From Aplectana chamaeleonis (taxonomy: Eukaryota > Nematoda > Chromadorea > Rhabditida > Cosmocercidae): DNA of 64,000 nt. Within the stretch, counting starts at the first letter, position 1, and each line of letters starts with the position of its first letter. The notes under the pieces were generated by a model that was given only the letters and a program-made list of their open reading frames with translations, was not told where the DNA came from and ran no database searches. A program made the translations under genes and the position numbers. The stretch lies in the NCBI GenBank assembly GCA_029168955.1, contig JAPDOI010000172.1, forward strand, positions 310,001 to 374,000, read 5' to 3'. Shown here one piece after another: positions 22,561 to 34,524 of this stretch.

Positions 22561-23569
22561 TTGCACAGCTGTTCAACCACGCTTCTACTGCTGCTAACCC
22601 AGGTTTTGACTGTCGCTCGAAAAGTATTGAATCGCTCTTCAGCTAAGCCACTGATTGGAATGCTGCTCATGCGCCATCCCACAGCTCTTTAACTAAACTT
22701 GTACCTCTTTCTTTCAAGTTGTTCCGTGAACACCAGCAATACAGATTCATAGTAGAATTCAAGTAGTATGACACGTAAGCGCAAAAATATTTTAGACTTT
22801 ACAAAAAAAACACAACAGAATTCTTTTCGCCTAGCACCCTAACTCTCGCATAGGCACCTCAATTCACACAATCATCTCTCATAACAAAGGCCTGGGGACC
22901 CGAAATTCACCAGATCATGCTTCAAAACAAAGGCTCCAAAAACACAAGATCACGAGATGCAGCAAGGGCCTAGGAACCCTGATTCACAAGATCTTCAAAA
23001 ATAGCAATAAAAACATATTTCAACGAGGTAAAATCAACAACAAAACAAGAAGACAAGTTTGAACGCCGGTTATCACGAGCCACGAAATCATGACCTGGCA
23101 GAAGTTAAACGCTTCAGCCCGGGCAGCTGATCAACATCACAGGGTGACGCTCCTCCAGTAAATTCATCCTTCCACTCCATCATCCAGATTCTCGTCAGGA
23201 CTGCCGCTGTCTCTACGTCCTTTTTTCTAAAACACCATCTTCGGAGTAAACTGGGCCGGCCCAGACGCATATTCGTTAGAACCTACCGATCTTGGGGTCA
23301 GAACGTCGTTCGTTTCATCATAAAGACGAACATCTTTCCTAAAGAATCGAAATTATATATGAGGGAAGGCTGAAGGACATCACATAAAATGTATCCTCTT
23401 CAAAAAAAAAACCGAAGGGGACAGCGAAACGTGCGCAGTGTGCAGGATTGCCCCAGACGTGCGCAGTGTGCAGGAGTGTCTGTCATGTCTGCAGATGCGC
23501 ACTGTGCACGTAATCGACTGCGCGATACGCCATCATCACAAAAGCGCAAATGAGGGTGCAAAACTAGTT
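22561..23569. other. Unassigned sequence
   Basis: A short duplication, ACGTGCGCAGTGTGCAGGA with a variant (23430-23515), is the only structure seen. No gene is supported. Confidence 0.4.
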
Positions 23570-24690
23570 AGGGGGGGGATAATGGGTACTCTTTCGGAAT
23601 GACGACTCATCTAAGATTACAATGAAATGAGCAGTTGTTTTTTAAACACACAGAACTGTTTGATGAGACAAACACTAGGGTCGGTGTATCCCAAAGGCTA
23701 AATCAATCGACGGCTCTATTGCAATGAACAATTCTCATGAAATTTCCATAGTGGGTCGTCTATTCCGAAAGAGTACCGGATAATGTTATCCAGCCCACCC
23801 CCCCCCAATCGACTCATTGGCCGTGGGACAGATTTTTGCATTGGAGCAGGCTTTTCGCGCTAGCCTTCCAATCTCCTCAGAAAGTATCAATATCACAATT
23901 TCGCAGGACAATTGTGTCTTTGGAAGTTATTTGGAGTGCTGAGCACGAATCTGACGTCCGTTCATCGACTTCATTCAGATTACGGTAGATCACGATGTTT
24001 ACGGTAGTTTAGTCAAAGTCTCAGATTTGACTCAGAGTTCGTATGCGGGGGTTATTCGGGGCGGTGAACACGAATTCAATGTCCATTTGTCGATTTTCGA
24101 ATTATTGAGGTACGTTTCGCTCCCTATAGTGCGTGATACCTACCGTAACCCACAGTAAACTTGGGAAAAAAAAACAAAATTTTGACAAACGGACTTCAAA
24201 TTCGTGTTCAGCACCCTGGATTACCCCTTCATACAAATTTTGAGCCGAATCCGAGATTTCTCTTCAAAACACCAAAAAAAAATCATGGGGGGTACCCTTA
24301 CCTTGCCACCAGGCTTTGAAATAAGCGTTTAATTTTTTTTCAGAGTGGTTTCAGGCAGCTGCAAAGACGATAATCGGATTCTACGCCAAAAATAGTTCTA
24401 GAATAGTACATTCATAATCATAATTATATGCGTCACTGATGTCTAAAACGTAATAAAATAGAATATTTTCATTATAGTTCTACAGTGATACATTTCATTG
24501 TTGTACTGTCAAACTATATCGAAACCAGTTATACATGTGGATTGAGCCATTCTATCCTTGAAATTTGCTCGTACCATTGAGAAATCCTGCGAGATTGTGC
24601 CAATGCAAAAATCTGTCCCACGGCCAATGAGTCGATTGGGGGGGGGTGGGCTGGATAACATTATTCGGGGGGGGGGGGGCATCCAAGACT
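23570..24690. repeat. Inverted repeat Q with homopolymer G/C ends, containing G3
   Basis: The left block (about 23775-23850: GGATAATGTTATCCAGCCCA, poly-C, CAATCGACTCATTGGCCGTG, GGACAGATTTTTGCATTGG) is the reverse complement of the right block (about 24596-24670), with poly-G in the mirrored position. A smaller hairpin pairs GGGTACTCTTTCGGAA (23583) with TTCCGAAAGAGTACC (23765). The centre (23950-24415) is a minus-strand copy of family G. It could be a TIR element that captured G, or an inverted duplication around it. Confidence 0.65.
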
Positions 24691-25139
24691 TACTCATAGA
24701 AATGAAAAGATTCAGTCATGAAATTGGAAATTTATTTGGTTATCAGATATGTGATAACGTTATCACTTGTAAATCCCTAAAAATTCCATGAGATTTTATA
24801 AGTAGATTTCTTAAAGCAGAATCATTCATCGACTAGACGAAAAATATCGAGCGGTGCCGATTGCCACAAAGCCATAAAATGCTTTGATTTAACTTTCATT
24901 TGGGAGCCTGATATATAGAAATGCAACTGATACCATCATTTTATGCCCTTGTGGCAATCGGCACCCCTCGGTATTTGAAGTTTACTTGAGAATTGCAGTC
25001 AGAAGACAGCATCACAAGAACAGGAATAAAAAAAATCAAGAATGACGCCCAACCATGACGTGGCGAGTTGTTTGGACACGTTTCGATCTGTCTTGACACG
25101 ATCAGTGTCGGGCGTACGTGCAAATTTCAAAAACTGCTT
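24691..25139. other. Unassigned sequence with a short inverted pair
   Basis: GTGCCGATTGCCACAA (near 24855) is mirrored by TTGTGGCAATCGGCAC (near 24949), with AAAATG/CATTTT-type pairing inside, making a foldback of about 110 bp. Nothing else is recognised. Confidence 0.5.
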
Positions 25140-25339
25140 TGTCGTGGGCTAGTAGCGACAGCAAATTGTCGATAAAGGACAGCCGTATACTCGTGGGCTA
25201 TTATAAAGTTGGAAAAAAGCATTTCGCTAGTGGCCCACGAGCTTTGCCAAAGAATACCGCGACGAAGTCGCTTGCGCCACTTCGCGGTATTATCGCCCCA
25301 ATCTCCATAGTCGTGGGCTAGGAGCTCCCGAATGCCTGA
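25140..25339. repeat. GTGGGCTA repeat cluster Y with hairpin
   Basis: TCGTGGGCTA occurs at about 25142, 25192 and 25312 and in inverse as TGGCCCACGA near 25231. A strong hairpin pairs ATACCGCGACGAAGTCG with CACTTCGCGGTAT. The motif GGGCTAGGAGC links it to the end of G2. Confidence 0.55.
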
Positions 25340-26095
25340 GAATCTCTCAGATATCGGAAAACGACATCAGATTCGTGCTCAGCACTCCAAATAACCCCCA
25401 GAGCTGTAATTTGAGCCATGTCTATCGCAGCACTCCGGAAATCGCCAAAAGTCGCGATTCGCCATAAAAATTTCCCGGGATGGGAAGCTTTGAACGAAAC
25501 AAGTAGAAAACTTCAGAAAACGGACAAATAAACATCAGAATCGTGATAAGCGCCCCATATAACCCACCTTGAGGATTTTTAGTCAAATCTGGATAATTTT
25601 CCTCCAACGATTTCAGAGCCTTCTAATTGGTATAAATAAGCGCCCAACCGAAATTTCGTACAAGTCCAGAACGCTATCAGTCTACGCAAGGTTTGGAAAA
25701 TGAGCCTTTACCCACACTTTGCCGAGGGGGGAAAGTTTTGAGCGCTGAACACAATAAGGGGATCGTTTCCGGCTTTTCCGAAGACTATGCGCGTTTTGGA
25801 AGGTACAATTGTTATGGAAATCTGATGAAAAACGCCTATAACATTTTTAGAGTGGTTTTAGGCAACTGTGAAAACCATAATCGAATTCTACACTAAAAAC
25901 GGTTTTAGGGAAGTACATTTCGTCAGGAATGGATTGGCTGACTAGAAGAAGTTCCCTTGTAAGAGCACGCTGAAATCATAGGAGCCATGAACACTCAGTC
26001 CAGAGTCCTATTTCTCCAATCCGTCTCCAGGAAGAAGTCACGGAACGCCGCAATCAATAAGCGATTTCATTTTATGAGGCGTCGCGCTTCAGCAA
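25340..26095 (-). repeat. Family G dispersed repeat, copy G4
   Basis: The right part (25800-26095) is the reverse complement of G1, including AACGCCTATAACATTTTTAG, TTCCCTTGTAAGAGC and ATGAACACTCAGTCCAGAGT. The left part carries CAGATTCGTGCTCAGCACTC and AATAACCCCCAGAG. It shows the family reaching more than 700 bp. Noncoding. Confidence 0.7.
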
Positions 26096-26187
26096 CATGA
26101 TGAGGGTGCAAGCCGCAATATTAGCCTTTGAGAAAAAAGAACTCTGGGCACAGGGTTTGCGAAATTGAACCTCGGCATCTACAAGCC

Positions 26188-26679
26188 TCAAAGGCAGTGT
26201 TCACAATAATCTTCGATTTTGAGATTAATGGCTAAATCGATTGTTTGGCTCATGGGTAGAACTGAAATGACGAAGAAATCGAGAAAAACGCGCCAGAAGG
26301 GCCCGAAATCCTTTATTCTCACCACGCACCTTTACTCTCACAGGAAGTGTTCGTTGTGACAATGAATTATTTTGTGGACCCGTGTTCTGCAATTCTCTTC
26401 TCTCCAATGCTCCGATCTTTCCTTCGGACTCTAACTAATACTGTTTTGCCTTCAATATTCTTCCAATTTCGATTATCCCCATTTTTTACCGGTGACAACC
26501 ACAGTGAACATGTTCATCCAACCGGACAACTAGTCCAGGCCAGAGAATAATGCCACTGAAATGGGACGTTTTCTTGCGCTTCTCGCTGTTTCTTCGTAAT
26601 TTTGGTTACACTTGATGGTCAACGAGTTGATTGGAAGGGAAAACTCGAGAACGAAAATCATCGTGAACAGTGCCTTTAA
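26188..26679. mobile_element. TTAA-group element U1
   Basis: The left terminus is CAAAGGCAGTGTTCACAATAA; the right terminus reads ATCATCGTGAACAGTGCCTTTAA. Length is 492 bp. The interior is not related to A, B, C or D. An 11-codon-rich open frame from 26347 is not recognisable as a gene. Confidence 0.7.
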
Positions 26680-27179
26680 CAAACACAAACATAGATCTGC
26701 GTAGGCCCTTGGCGCACAGGGGGTATTTACAACTGTCAACTGCGATGCACAAGAATACTCCCAATTTCTGTTTCTGATTTTCTAGGGCGAATAAACGAAC
26801 GTAAGGAGACAAAACTGCAAAAGCTAATTAGCCGCGGTAACACTTTTGCAAGAATTTTTTCATCCTATAGCTTTGCTCGGGATGAATGTGTTTGCAAAAA
26901 GAGTTTGTAAAAGAAGATTTCAAATCAATCCCGAGGGCGACCGCCGAGCGCTAGTTCCACCTTTAGTCTACGCATTTGGAGTAACCGATCTGTTTTCACA
27001 GTTTGTCTCACTACTTTCTAGTTTTCGGCTGTTGAAATCGCTCACAAGGAAAGTGTTTATAGTGTCAAGCGCATCTGCGAAAACCACTACTACCGTTAGT
27101 ATCTCTTCTGGCTTAATAGAAAAAATGCGCAGCATCCCGCCCCGAGCTGCAGGTTCAAAATGTTATGAGCAACTTTCAA
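26680..27179. other. Unassigned sequence, possible exon-like open frame
   Basis: A plus-strand open frame (26846-27202, 118 codons, starting MQEFFHPIALLGMNVFAKR) has a hydrophobic segment around FGVTDLFSQFVSLLSSF. No family is recognised, and it runs into the start of repeat G5, so I do not call a gene. Confidence 0.25.
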
Positions 27180-27885
27180 GCCTCGCGAAAAGTCAAGGGT
27201 AAATACACATCAGGAATTTTTTTTGAGTTTCAAAAAATTTTCTTGGATTTGGTTCAAAACTTGTATTTAGGGGTAATTTAGGGTGGTGAACACGAATCTG
27301 GAGTCCATTTCTTTTGGGGTTTACTGGAGGTTGTGGTAGGTAACATGTCATATAGGGGACAACACTCACCTTAGTAATTAGAGTATCGACAATCAGACGT
27401 TAAATTTGAATTCTCCACCCCGAATAACCCCCGTAAACGAGTTTTGAGTAAAATCTGAGATTTTGACCAAACTATCGTATACCCACCGTAGTCTACCGGA
27501 GTCTGCAAAAAATCGATAGACGGACTCCAGATTCGTATTTTGCACTGTAAATAACCGTCAGAAAATGATTTTGAGACACATCTATCGCAGAAATCCGGAA
27601 GTGGCGTCTTTCCCTCGAAATTTTCCCCGGTTGGGAAGCTTCAAACGAAATTAGCCGAAAACTTTGGAAAATCGACCAATAAACTGCAGGTAATGATCAG
27701 CGCCCCAAGATACCACCCTGAGAGATTTTTAAGTCAAATCTGGAACATTTTATTAAAACACTTCCAGAGCCCTCTAATCGGTATAAACGCTTCACCGAAA
27801 ATCCGCACAAGTCCAAAAGCTGAACACATTTATGAGGTCCGTTTCCGGATTCTCAAATTATTTTTATCGCGGCGTGAGAGGTGAC
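27180..27885 (+). repeat. Family G dispersed repeat, copy G5
   Basis: Contains GGGTGGTGAACACGAATCTGG, ACCCCGAATAACCCCCGTAA, GTTTTGAGTAAAATCTGAG, GTATACCCACCGTAG and, later, CGCCCCAAGATACCACCC. The phrase order matches G2 and G4. Degenerate and noncoding. Confidence 0.7.
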
Positions 27886-28050
27886 GCTCGGCGACCACGC
27901 TGCAGCTCTGTAGACCCCTGCAGAGTATAGTGGCCATAGGGCTGCCAGATCATGTTGGCGATGTGTCGCCCCAGTGGCTATCATTGTGAATCAGTGAACT
28001 TAAAAAGTAAGAGAGTCGACGAAGAAAAGCTTATTGCCAGTTGCCTTTTA

Positions 28051-28523
28051 AGCGCTATTCGTACTCTAACGCGTATGCATAATATTCATACTTCGTGATA
28101 CTCGCATACTCGTATTCATACTCTAGCGCAGCGCCACCGTCACGCGCATGGATCATATGCATATGCGTTAGAGCATGAATACTTTCCACGCGCGTCACAC
28201 GTTTGAGAAGACTATGAATACTCCAGCGAAGACGCTATGACGCAGTGAATTAAAGTGGGTCTCAACTTCGTCGACCAAGCGAACTCTGTACACGCGTTCG
28301 CCATCATGTTAGCAGAGAATAGTACCGGAATTAGCTTATATGAAACGCAATAAAATTCATGATGGAATAATATAAAATAATGACGAAGCCATTACTGCCG
28401 TAGTCGCCAGCGAACGTCACGCACTTGCCGCGCGGGTGTGGCTTCAGGCCAGTCGTACACCAACGGCAGGCCCGCGAGTTACGCGTGTGACGCGCTGGTG
28501 TTAAGGAGTATGAGTAGCGTCTT
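28051..28523. mobile_element. Family L element, copy L2
   Basis: Left AGCGCTATTCGTACTCTAAC and right GTTAAGGAGTATGAGTAGCG resemble the L1 ends. The interior repeats TATTCATAC, CATGAATACTTTCCACGCGC and TATGAATACTCCAGCG with CACGCGC blocks. More diverged than L1. Confidence 0.55.
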
Positions 28524-30378
28524 AGGTCCCGTTTCAATCGCCTTCGAATGGTGCGGTAGCTTCCTGCTACCGGGCGCGAACGGTGAATTCGAATCCTTGG
28601 CCACGTTAAGGCGCGAATGATGGCATTTGAATCTCATGGCCGAGCATCGGTCGCCATTGGCGTGACACATCAATTAGAGAGTAATTGTGCACGTAACTTT
28701 GTTTATTTATTTTTTCATTTCTTGCTCCCCGTTGCCGACGTGCTCACTTCTGCACGCTCTGCTGTGATGAGTGTGATGCTCCTTCCCGAAATGGACCTCG
28801 GAGAGAGCGTGCTTTAGCTTTGTGAGCATCCTTCTTTGTTTCTTTTGTTTAGCGTGACTTTTTCTTGAGAAGTCTTGAGCATAATTTGTGTTGCGATATG
28901 CAATCTGATCAAGAAGCACTTTGAGCTTAACGCACACTCGAACGCTTGCAGCCAACAGGTGTTCACCGCGGTAATGCGCACGGAAGTAAACTGGAAAGTT
29001 TTCGGCCAGCGTAATCGAAAAATATGGAAACTTTATTTATTTACATATTTACTGTGCGCCGTCGCCGACGTGCTCATAAACCACAAAGTAGTGAGTTGGA
29101 TCCATGAAAAAAAGCAAAAACAAATCGAGACTTAGCCCAACTATTCAACTGCCAACAACAAGACCATTGTTCTAATTAGATAGTAATTAAGAAGGCAGCA
29201 CTAGCTAAAGTCAGTAGCCGTTAAAGGTTGTGGGGCCAGTAAGAGAAAAAACCCAAGTAAATGGTGAAAGAAAATGGTGAAAGCGCGGAAGCTTGCGCGC
29301 ACTTGAGATCCATAGACTACATGAAAGTCTGTTTAACGTTATGCATAAAACTGTATAGACCTTTCGCCAAGCTCAGTCAAGCGACTGGACTAGAGGCTGT
29401 GCGGCATTTGCGACATCACCAGACAGCGGGGTTCTAAGCTCCGTTCATACATGGCGAGAGCGCCCGCTCTCGCTCTCAAGGGCTCCTCAGTGCTCTAAAA
29501 CGCTGTTAGGTGACCGTACAGGCGGAAAGACACCGGGAAATGCATCCTGTCCCGTGTTGACTCGATTAAAAATGCGTGACCTGGTGATCACTCACTCGAA
29601 TAGACTCCTCAGATAAAAACAGCCCACTTCCCGCCGGCCAAGTCGGGCTAGTCGACTTCGCGCGGCCCCAATTTTATGGGCGTGGCACAGCGCCCCACTT
29701 CCCGTGGACAGAGAGGTTTTCCAGTCTTCCCGCGGAATGTCGGCGGGCAGTCGGCTATTCCTGGGGGTCATCGAACACCCACTCATTGATTCCCACATTG
29801 GAATCGTCATTGCACCACATACTAGGGTGGAGCCAATGAACAAATGCTGAGCAGAGAGCGCTGTGTTGAGACTCTTTCCAAAACCCGCGCTGTATGCGAC
29901 GCTGGCTCTGGGCAGATGAGCCATTGTCTTTTGATGGCATGTGCGGATGAAAAGACTGCAAGCGCAAGTGAGTGTAGTTAGCAACCGTGTGTAAGCTTAC
30001 TCCTTACTTGTCAGAGACAGTTCAAGATGAAGAGCCCAGAAGGGGATTTTCGAAATTTTGTTCCAACAGATCTTTATCTAAAGGGTGATTTTAAAGTGTG
30101 CCGCAAACTGCTTTTGGATTGTCTTCTGTCAGTCATCAAATTAGCCGTAACGAGATGGCAGAAGGGCCGCAGAGTGCTTGTTCAACGTGTACGGGCAGCA
30201 AACGAAACGGCTCTGCCGATTTCCCGTGACTCATCTATTGGCCTTCCGCGGGAGGGGTTACGGGACGTCGGCTAGTGGTACCGCGGGAGGTGTGATGTCT
30301 CTATCTGAGTCGTTTGCTGCTCATTTGCCACGGTTTGGGATGGTCTTCGCAGGCGTATCAGACACGAGAGCATAGGCA
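28524..30378. other. Unassigned sequence (1.9 kb)
   Basis: Two related segments, TTTGTTTATTTATTTTTTC with GTTGCCGACGTGCTCA (28698-28745) and TTTATTTATTTACATATT with GTCGCCGACGTGCTCA (29032-29075), suggest an old internal duplication. A minus-strand open frame of 130 codons (29592-29984) has no recognisable domain. Confidence 0.4.
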
Positions 30379-30834
30379 TTAAAGGCAGTGTTCACGATGA
30401 TCATCCTTGTTGACTTTCCACACTAAAATGATAGGGGAGAAGGATCCTAGGCTTCCAGTGTCGAAAGAACGGTAGAAAACGAGCCAGGAGTGGCAAAATA
30501 ACGGCTGCAAACAAGCGTTTTGGTGCCCCAAACACGCCCCGTGCCCCAGATCCGCCCCTCAAAAAGAACAAATGAAGACTCAGATGATAGGAATGATCAA
30601 GTGAAGGAAGTGCTGATAAGTGAGCTGATCGCTTCATTGCACTGATAGGTATCATCCTTCTAGCGGTCAATTCCTCCACGCTCAAAAACCAACGTAAACA
30701 AGGGAGGGCCTATTTTGGCTCAAAAACGCGTCTTTCGTGTCCTTTTTAAGCATGCCTTGCTATATAGGGCACCAGACCTTCCGTAAACCCGGTGAGATAT
30801 CGGAAGTGAAATTTATCGTGAACACTGCCTTTAA
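30379..30834. mobile_element. TTAA-group element U2
   Basis: Begins TTAAAGGCAGTGTTCACGAT and ends ATCGTGAACACTGCCTTTAA, an almost perfect 20-bp TIR with TTAA at both edges. Length 456 bp. The interior is unique in the window. Confidence 0.85.
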
Positions 30835-31610
30835 GGTAGGTTTGGCTTTTAGTGCTCAAGGGATAAAGCAAATGGCTTGAAAGTGGCTGCATCTCTCTCG
30901 AAAAGAAGCGTGAGCAAGCGGGAGGAGACGTAAATTCGCGGTAGCGGGCGTGAGCGGCTAGCGAATCGTGTGCCCTCGATGAACATCGATTTTGCGTAAT
31001 CGCGCGCCCTCGCAACGTATGGACGCTGCCTCAATCGCGAGCGGCGATCTACCGCTGGTTCGTCATCCATCAACTCGACTGAACTTGGCAGAAAACTTGT
31101 ACGTGAGAGACAAGGTAACGCAGTGCCACAATCGATGCTGTATTGTGTATCACCCGGAAGAAACATTAGTAAGCTTTGTTTCTATCTCCAGTCAAATGGA
31201 GATATCGTAGGTTCAAGGAGCATTCCATCTTTTCATGTGAGTTTTTCCGCTTGGGCCCGGCGTACAAGGTAAGCACGATTCATCTAGTGTGGTTAGTGCG
31301 TCAAAGATGCACTATTCCAAAGATATGGGAGACCCAAAGCAGCACACTCTGTCAAAAAAGACAGCCTTTGAAAATTCGTACACCAGAAATTGTTTCCCAC
31401 GACCCTACATGGAAGACGCAATTGAAATAACAATTCTTTCTGAGGTCACATTCTCTCGTGAACCTCAGGAACGGACATTCATCATAGGTTAAGACTTGCG
31501 GAAGATCTTTCCACCATTTTCATTTGTTCCATTAATACATCCACTTGGAAACATGACAAACAGGATATGGATTTTGAGCGTACGACACCTTCGGATTCCT
31601 TGAGCTTGAC
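30835..31610. other. Unassigned sequence
   Basis: About 780 bp between U2 and A2. Open frames below 110 codons, with no recognised domain. Confidence 0.4.
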
Positions 31611-32169
31611 TTAAAGGCAGTGGTCGCGATCAAATGTGCTTGCCAACTTTTTCTCTCTAAACCCTTTTCTGGGTCTCGAGTAGTAGGACCTATAAGGAAA
31701 AATCTCAGAAAAAAAAACCATTGTTCTGGGCCGACTTTGAATTCTGAATTTTCTTGTCTTTTGATGGTGGACGAGCCCACTCCACATCATCGACATCGAT
31801 GACCTCTTATATCAATAAGATTAGCTGGCTTGAAATTGAATTTCAATCAACGAACCTTCGAATTTATGCCCACATCTAGTCAAAAACATTGACTAAAGTG
31901 CTTTCTTTCATTTCTCAACTGTTTTTATTAGGTGAATTTGCATATATTTCTTCCTCTGAATGTCGATGATTTTTGACTGCTCGGCATGAGACTGCGATCT
32001 TTTTGATCGACGTTGTGCACATGTGCACGAACTGGTTTCTTTGGACCCTAGAAACTCTGATTCTAGCCCGTTTTTCACCGCGCTACCTTCATAGTTTTTC
32101 AGCCGATTTTGATCTAAGCTGATTTTTGTAGTTTTTTCGATAACGTTTCATCGGGACCACTCCCTTTAA
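31611..32169 (-). mobile_element. Family A TTAA element, copy A2
   Basis: Reverse orientation of A1. It begins TTAAAGGCAGTGGTCGCGAT and ends GGGACCACTCCCTTTAA. Interior landmarks GATGGTGGACGAGCCCACTC, CATCGATGACCTCTTATATC and CGAGTAGTAGGACCTATAAG are shared with A1, A3 and A4. The open frame seen in A1/A3 is shifted here by a small deletion near its start. Confidence 0.9.
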
Positions 32170-33845
32170 GGTTGGCAAACGAACAATCTGCAAAAGAGAT
32201 TGGGAGCGATTAGCTCTAAGGTAGAGAAATAACTGTTCTCAGTTAGGGACTCACTCATGCCTTAGGCACACACTAGGCCGACGAAACCAAAAACGAAAAC
32301 AAAACAAATAACTCCGAAAAAACTAGCAAATGAGTATAATAGGACGGAGAACGTGAGTCGTAGCAGAAAAATCCCGGTCTCGTGCGGCAATTACTCCTGA
32401 GTCGATGATTTTTGTCACGCGACATGCAAGCACAATCAAAAGCATTCGTGATCGGAAGATAAGGGGTCGAGCCGTAGCGGCGAGAACAAGCTGATTGCGG
32501 GCTTGCAGCACTCTGAGACCACTTTCGCTGTTGTGGTCAAGCCACTGACCTCTGAAAATTGGTTTGTACAGGGCAACACTCCAAACTTTCCGTCTAAAAG
32601 AATTCGAGCACATCTGGATACGTCGCGAGGCCGCGCGCTCTCGTTTTTGCTAGCCCCTTAGGCCTTGTTCAAACCGGGTCGCTTTGACCTCAAGTCAAAG
32701 CTTTCCGTGATACTGCTGCAATCCGAATTCGCTTTGCGGGCCCGTTACCAGAAAAGTTGAAATCGCTCGGGCCCTTCGTCAGGCGCAATGAATAACCCCG
32801 TTCCATCAGCAGATGTTTTAGAATCGATGTCTCTTCGACTAAACGAATCGTGACCATCATGACAGCGACTAGAAGAAGTGATCCAAGGATTCATGGTGCT
32901 CACTTCGACCACATGCGAACTACCCATGTCGCCCCGTATCCGCGAGGCTAGTGATTAGAAGGAATTACGAATGCAGGAACGGAGCATTTAAAGAAGTTGC
33001 CATCATGCGTATCAACGTTCTGGCGGGCTACCAACAACACTGTAGCTGACTCGATCCGCAGAAGCTATGGGTCATTACTAGCAGAAGGAAATTGTTTTTC
33101 ACTTTTCATTGTAAATTACATTTTTCCCCTTTTTCCGCCGGTCTGTTCTTACAGGAAAAAGACTGGAAATTGGCAGAAAACAGAAAATCTTGCGCACCCC
33201 CATTGTAATTCCCAGGACAGACAATCTAGACGTATTAGCTCAGAAGCATTTCAAAAGAACTCTCAATTTCAATTATCTCCAGCAGCGAAGCGGTGGACCA
33301 TGGAGGAACGCACTGTAGTAGTGTAGTTTATCTGCCAGTGAGATCCAGCATTTGCAAGTGTAAGTTGTTTACTTGGTTTGAGTTCCAGGAATGTCTCTTT
33401 GTCGCCAGTTCTAGGAAGCATCAGTGGTATAAATTAGGATCTCAGCCATTGCTACAAGGATACACCACAAAACTTAGTATTCTCAGTAACTCAGACAAAC
33501 CTAATAACTTCCACACAGAATAGTGCACAGGTGATAAAAGTAGGTAGTCCTACTTGGTCATCAAAAATCTATTGCACTTGCACGTGCTACTTGGTCATGC
33601 GCAGTGAATGTTGCGGAAGTCGCTTAGTCAAGAGTTAGCAAAGGCAAGTGTCTGAATAGGGTTGCCTTACTAGTAAGTCAGAAATATACATAGACATGGC
33701 GGGATTCGCCACGCTTAGAGAGGTAGTGCTACATTCGGGGATCTTCGCTAATGATCCGCAACTTTCTTGAATTTTCTATGCATTTATATGGCATAGCATA
33801 TGACCGCAATAAATAACAAGGTAGCCGAGTTGAACACAAAATTCA
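32170..33845. other. Unassigned sequence (1.7 kb)
   Basis: No gene or element is recognised. A plus-strand open frame of 109 codons (32997-33326) has no recognised domain. Confidence 0.4.
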
Positions 33846-33920
33846 GGCGCCAAGCAGGAGTGGAACCTGCATCGCATCGCTTTCCGGTTGAGAATGTTAC
33901 AATTCCACCACCTACACCCG
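33846..33920 (-). pseudogene. tRNA-like relic
   Basis: On the minus strand a TAGGTGGTGGAATTGTAAC segment resembles a D-arm/A box. GCAGGTTCCACTCCTGC makes a perfect 5-bp T-stem with a 7-nt loop (B-box-like GGTTCCACTCC). The 5' and 3' ends do not form an acceptor stem and the anticodon stem pairs poorly, so it is at most a tRNA pseudogene or tRNA-derived repeat. Anticodon not assigned. Confidence 0.3.
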
Positions 33921-34368
33921 CTCTACCTCCCTCAACTAGTTGACAAAAGAACTGTGTAGGTACAACAGCAACGAGCAAAGTGGTTCTGATTTGGTATTTG
34001 TCAGCGAACGCACGACATCTGTGGATCACTAGGAGATCCTCTAAATCAAGGTACTCATTATACTCAGGCAGCCCGCAAATCATGAATGCATTCATCGGCA
34101 AGATCGGACCAGAATGCTCCCCAGCAGCTCCACAGCAGAGCGGCTCGGCTGCCATTGGGCCGGAATTCCTCCAAAGTCGATGTGTTGCTCTCACATGAGT
34201 TTAATACAAAACGCCAAACAAACGATTCTTCGGTAGAACGTTTGCAATTAGGAATGAATCTTTAGCACGGTCTTCTCGGGCCATAGTTGTTCAAGGCAGC
34301 GTCCGCCCAGAAAACCTTATTTGGCTTTTTTTCTCAAGCCAATGTTTGAATCAAGTGAAGATACAGGC

Positions 34369-34524
34369 TATAGAACGGCGTAATTCACTTGGTTCATATG
34401 CGTGCTGGTGCGAAGCGGAGGTTAGATACAGTGAGAGAGCGTTGGGCAGACGGAGGCCGAGACGTCGCGCGCGCCGCTCCCGCTTCGATTGATGTGAATT
34501 CCGACGTTTTATAGAGGGTATGTA
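34369..34524 (+). repeat. Repeat N, copy N1 (inverted relative to N2)
   Basis: About 155 bp whose reverse complement recurs at 40905-41060 with roughly 85% identity by eye. Shared blocks are TTCACTTGGTTC, GCGTGCTGGTGCG, GGGCAGACGGA, GTCGCGCGCGCCGCTC, GATGTGAATTNCGACG and TTTTATAGAGGGTA. Unusually CG-rich for its surroundings. It may be the end of a larger element, a small TIR-less repeat or a duplicated regulatory region. Confidence 0.65.

Noticed and set aside
25823..25850. CTGATGA word suggesting a hammerhead ribozyme core
   Set aside because: The required GAAA and helix pairings are not present at the right spacing.
29592..29984. 130-codon minus-strand frame
   Set aside because: No domain, no repeat partner and composition typical of chance frames.
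33784..34194. 136-codon minus-strand frame
   Set aside because: It overlaps the tRNA-like relic and shows no recognisable family or motif.
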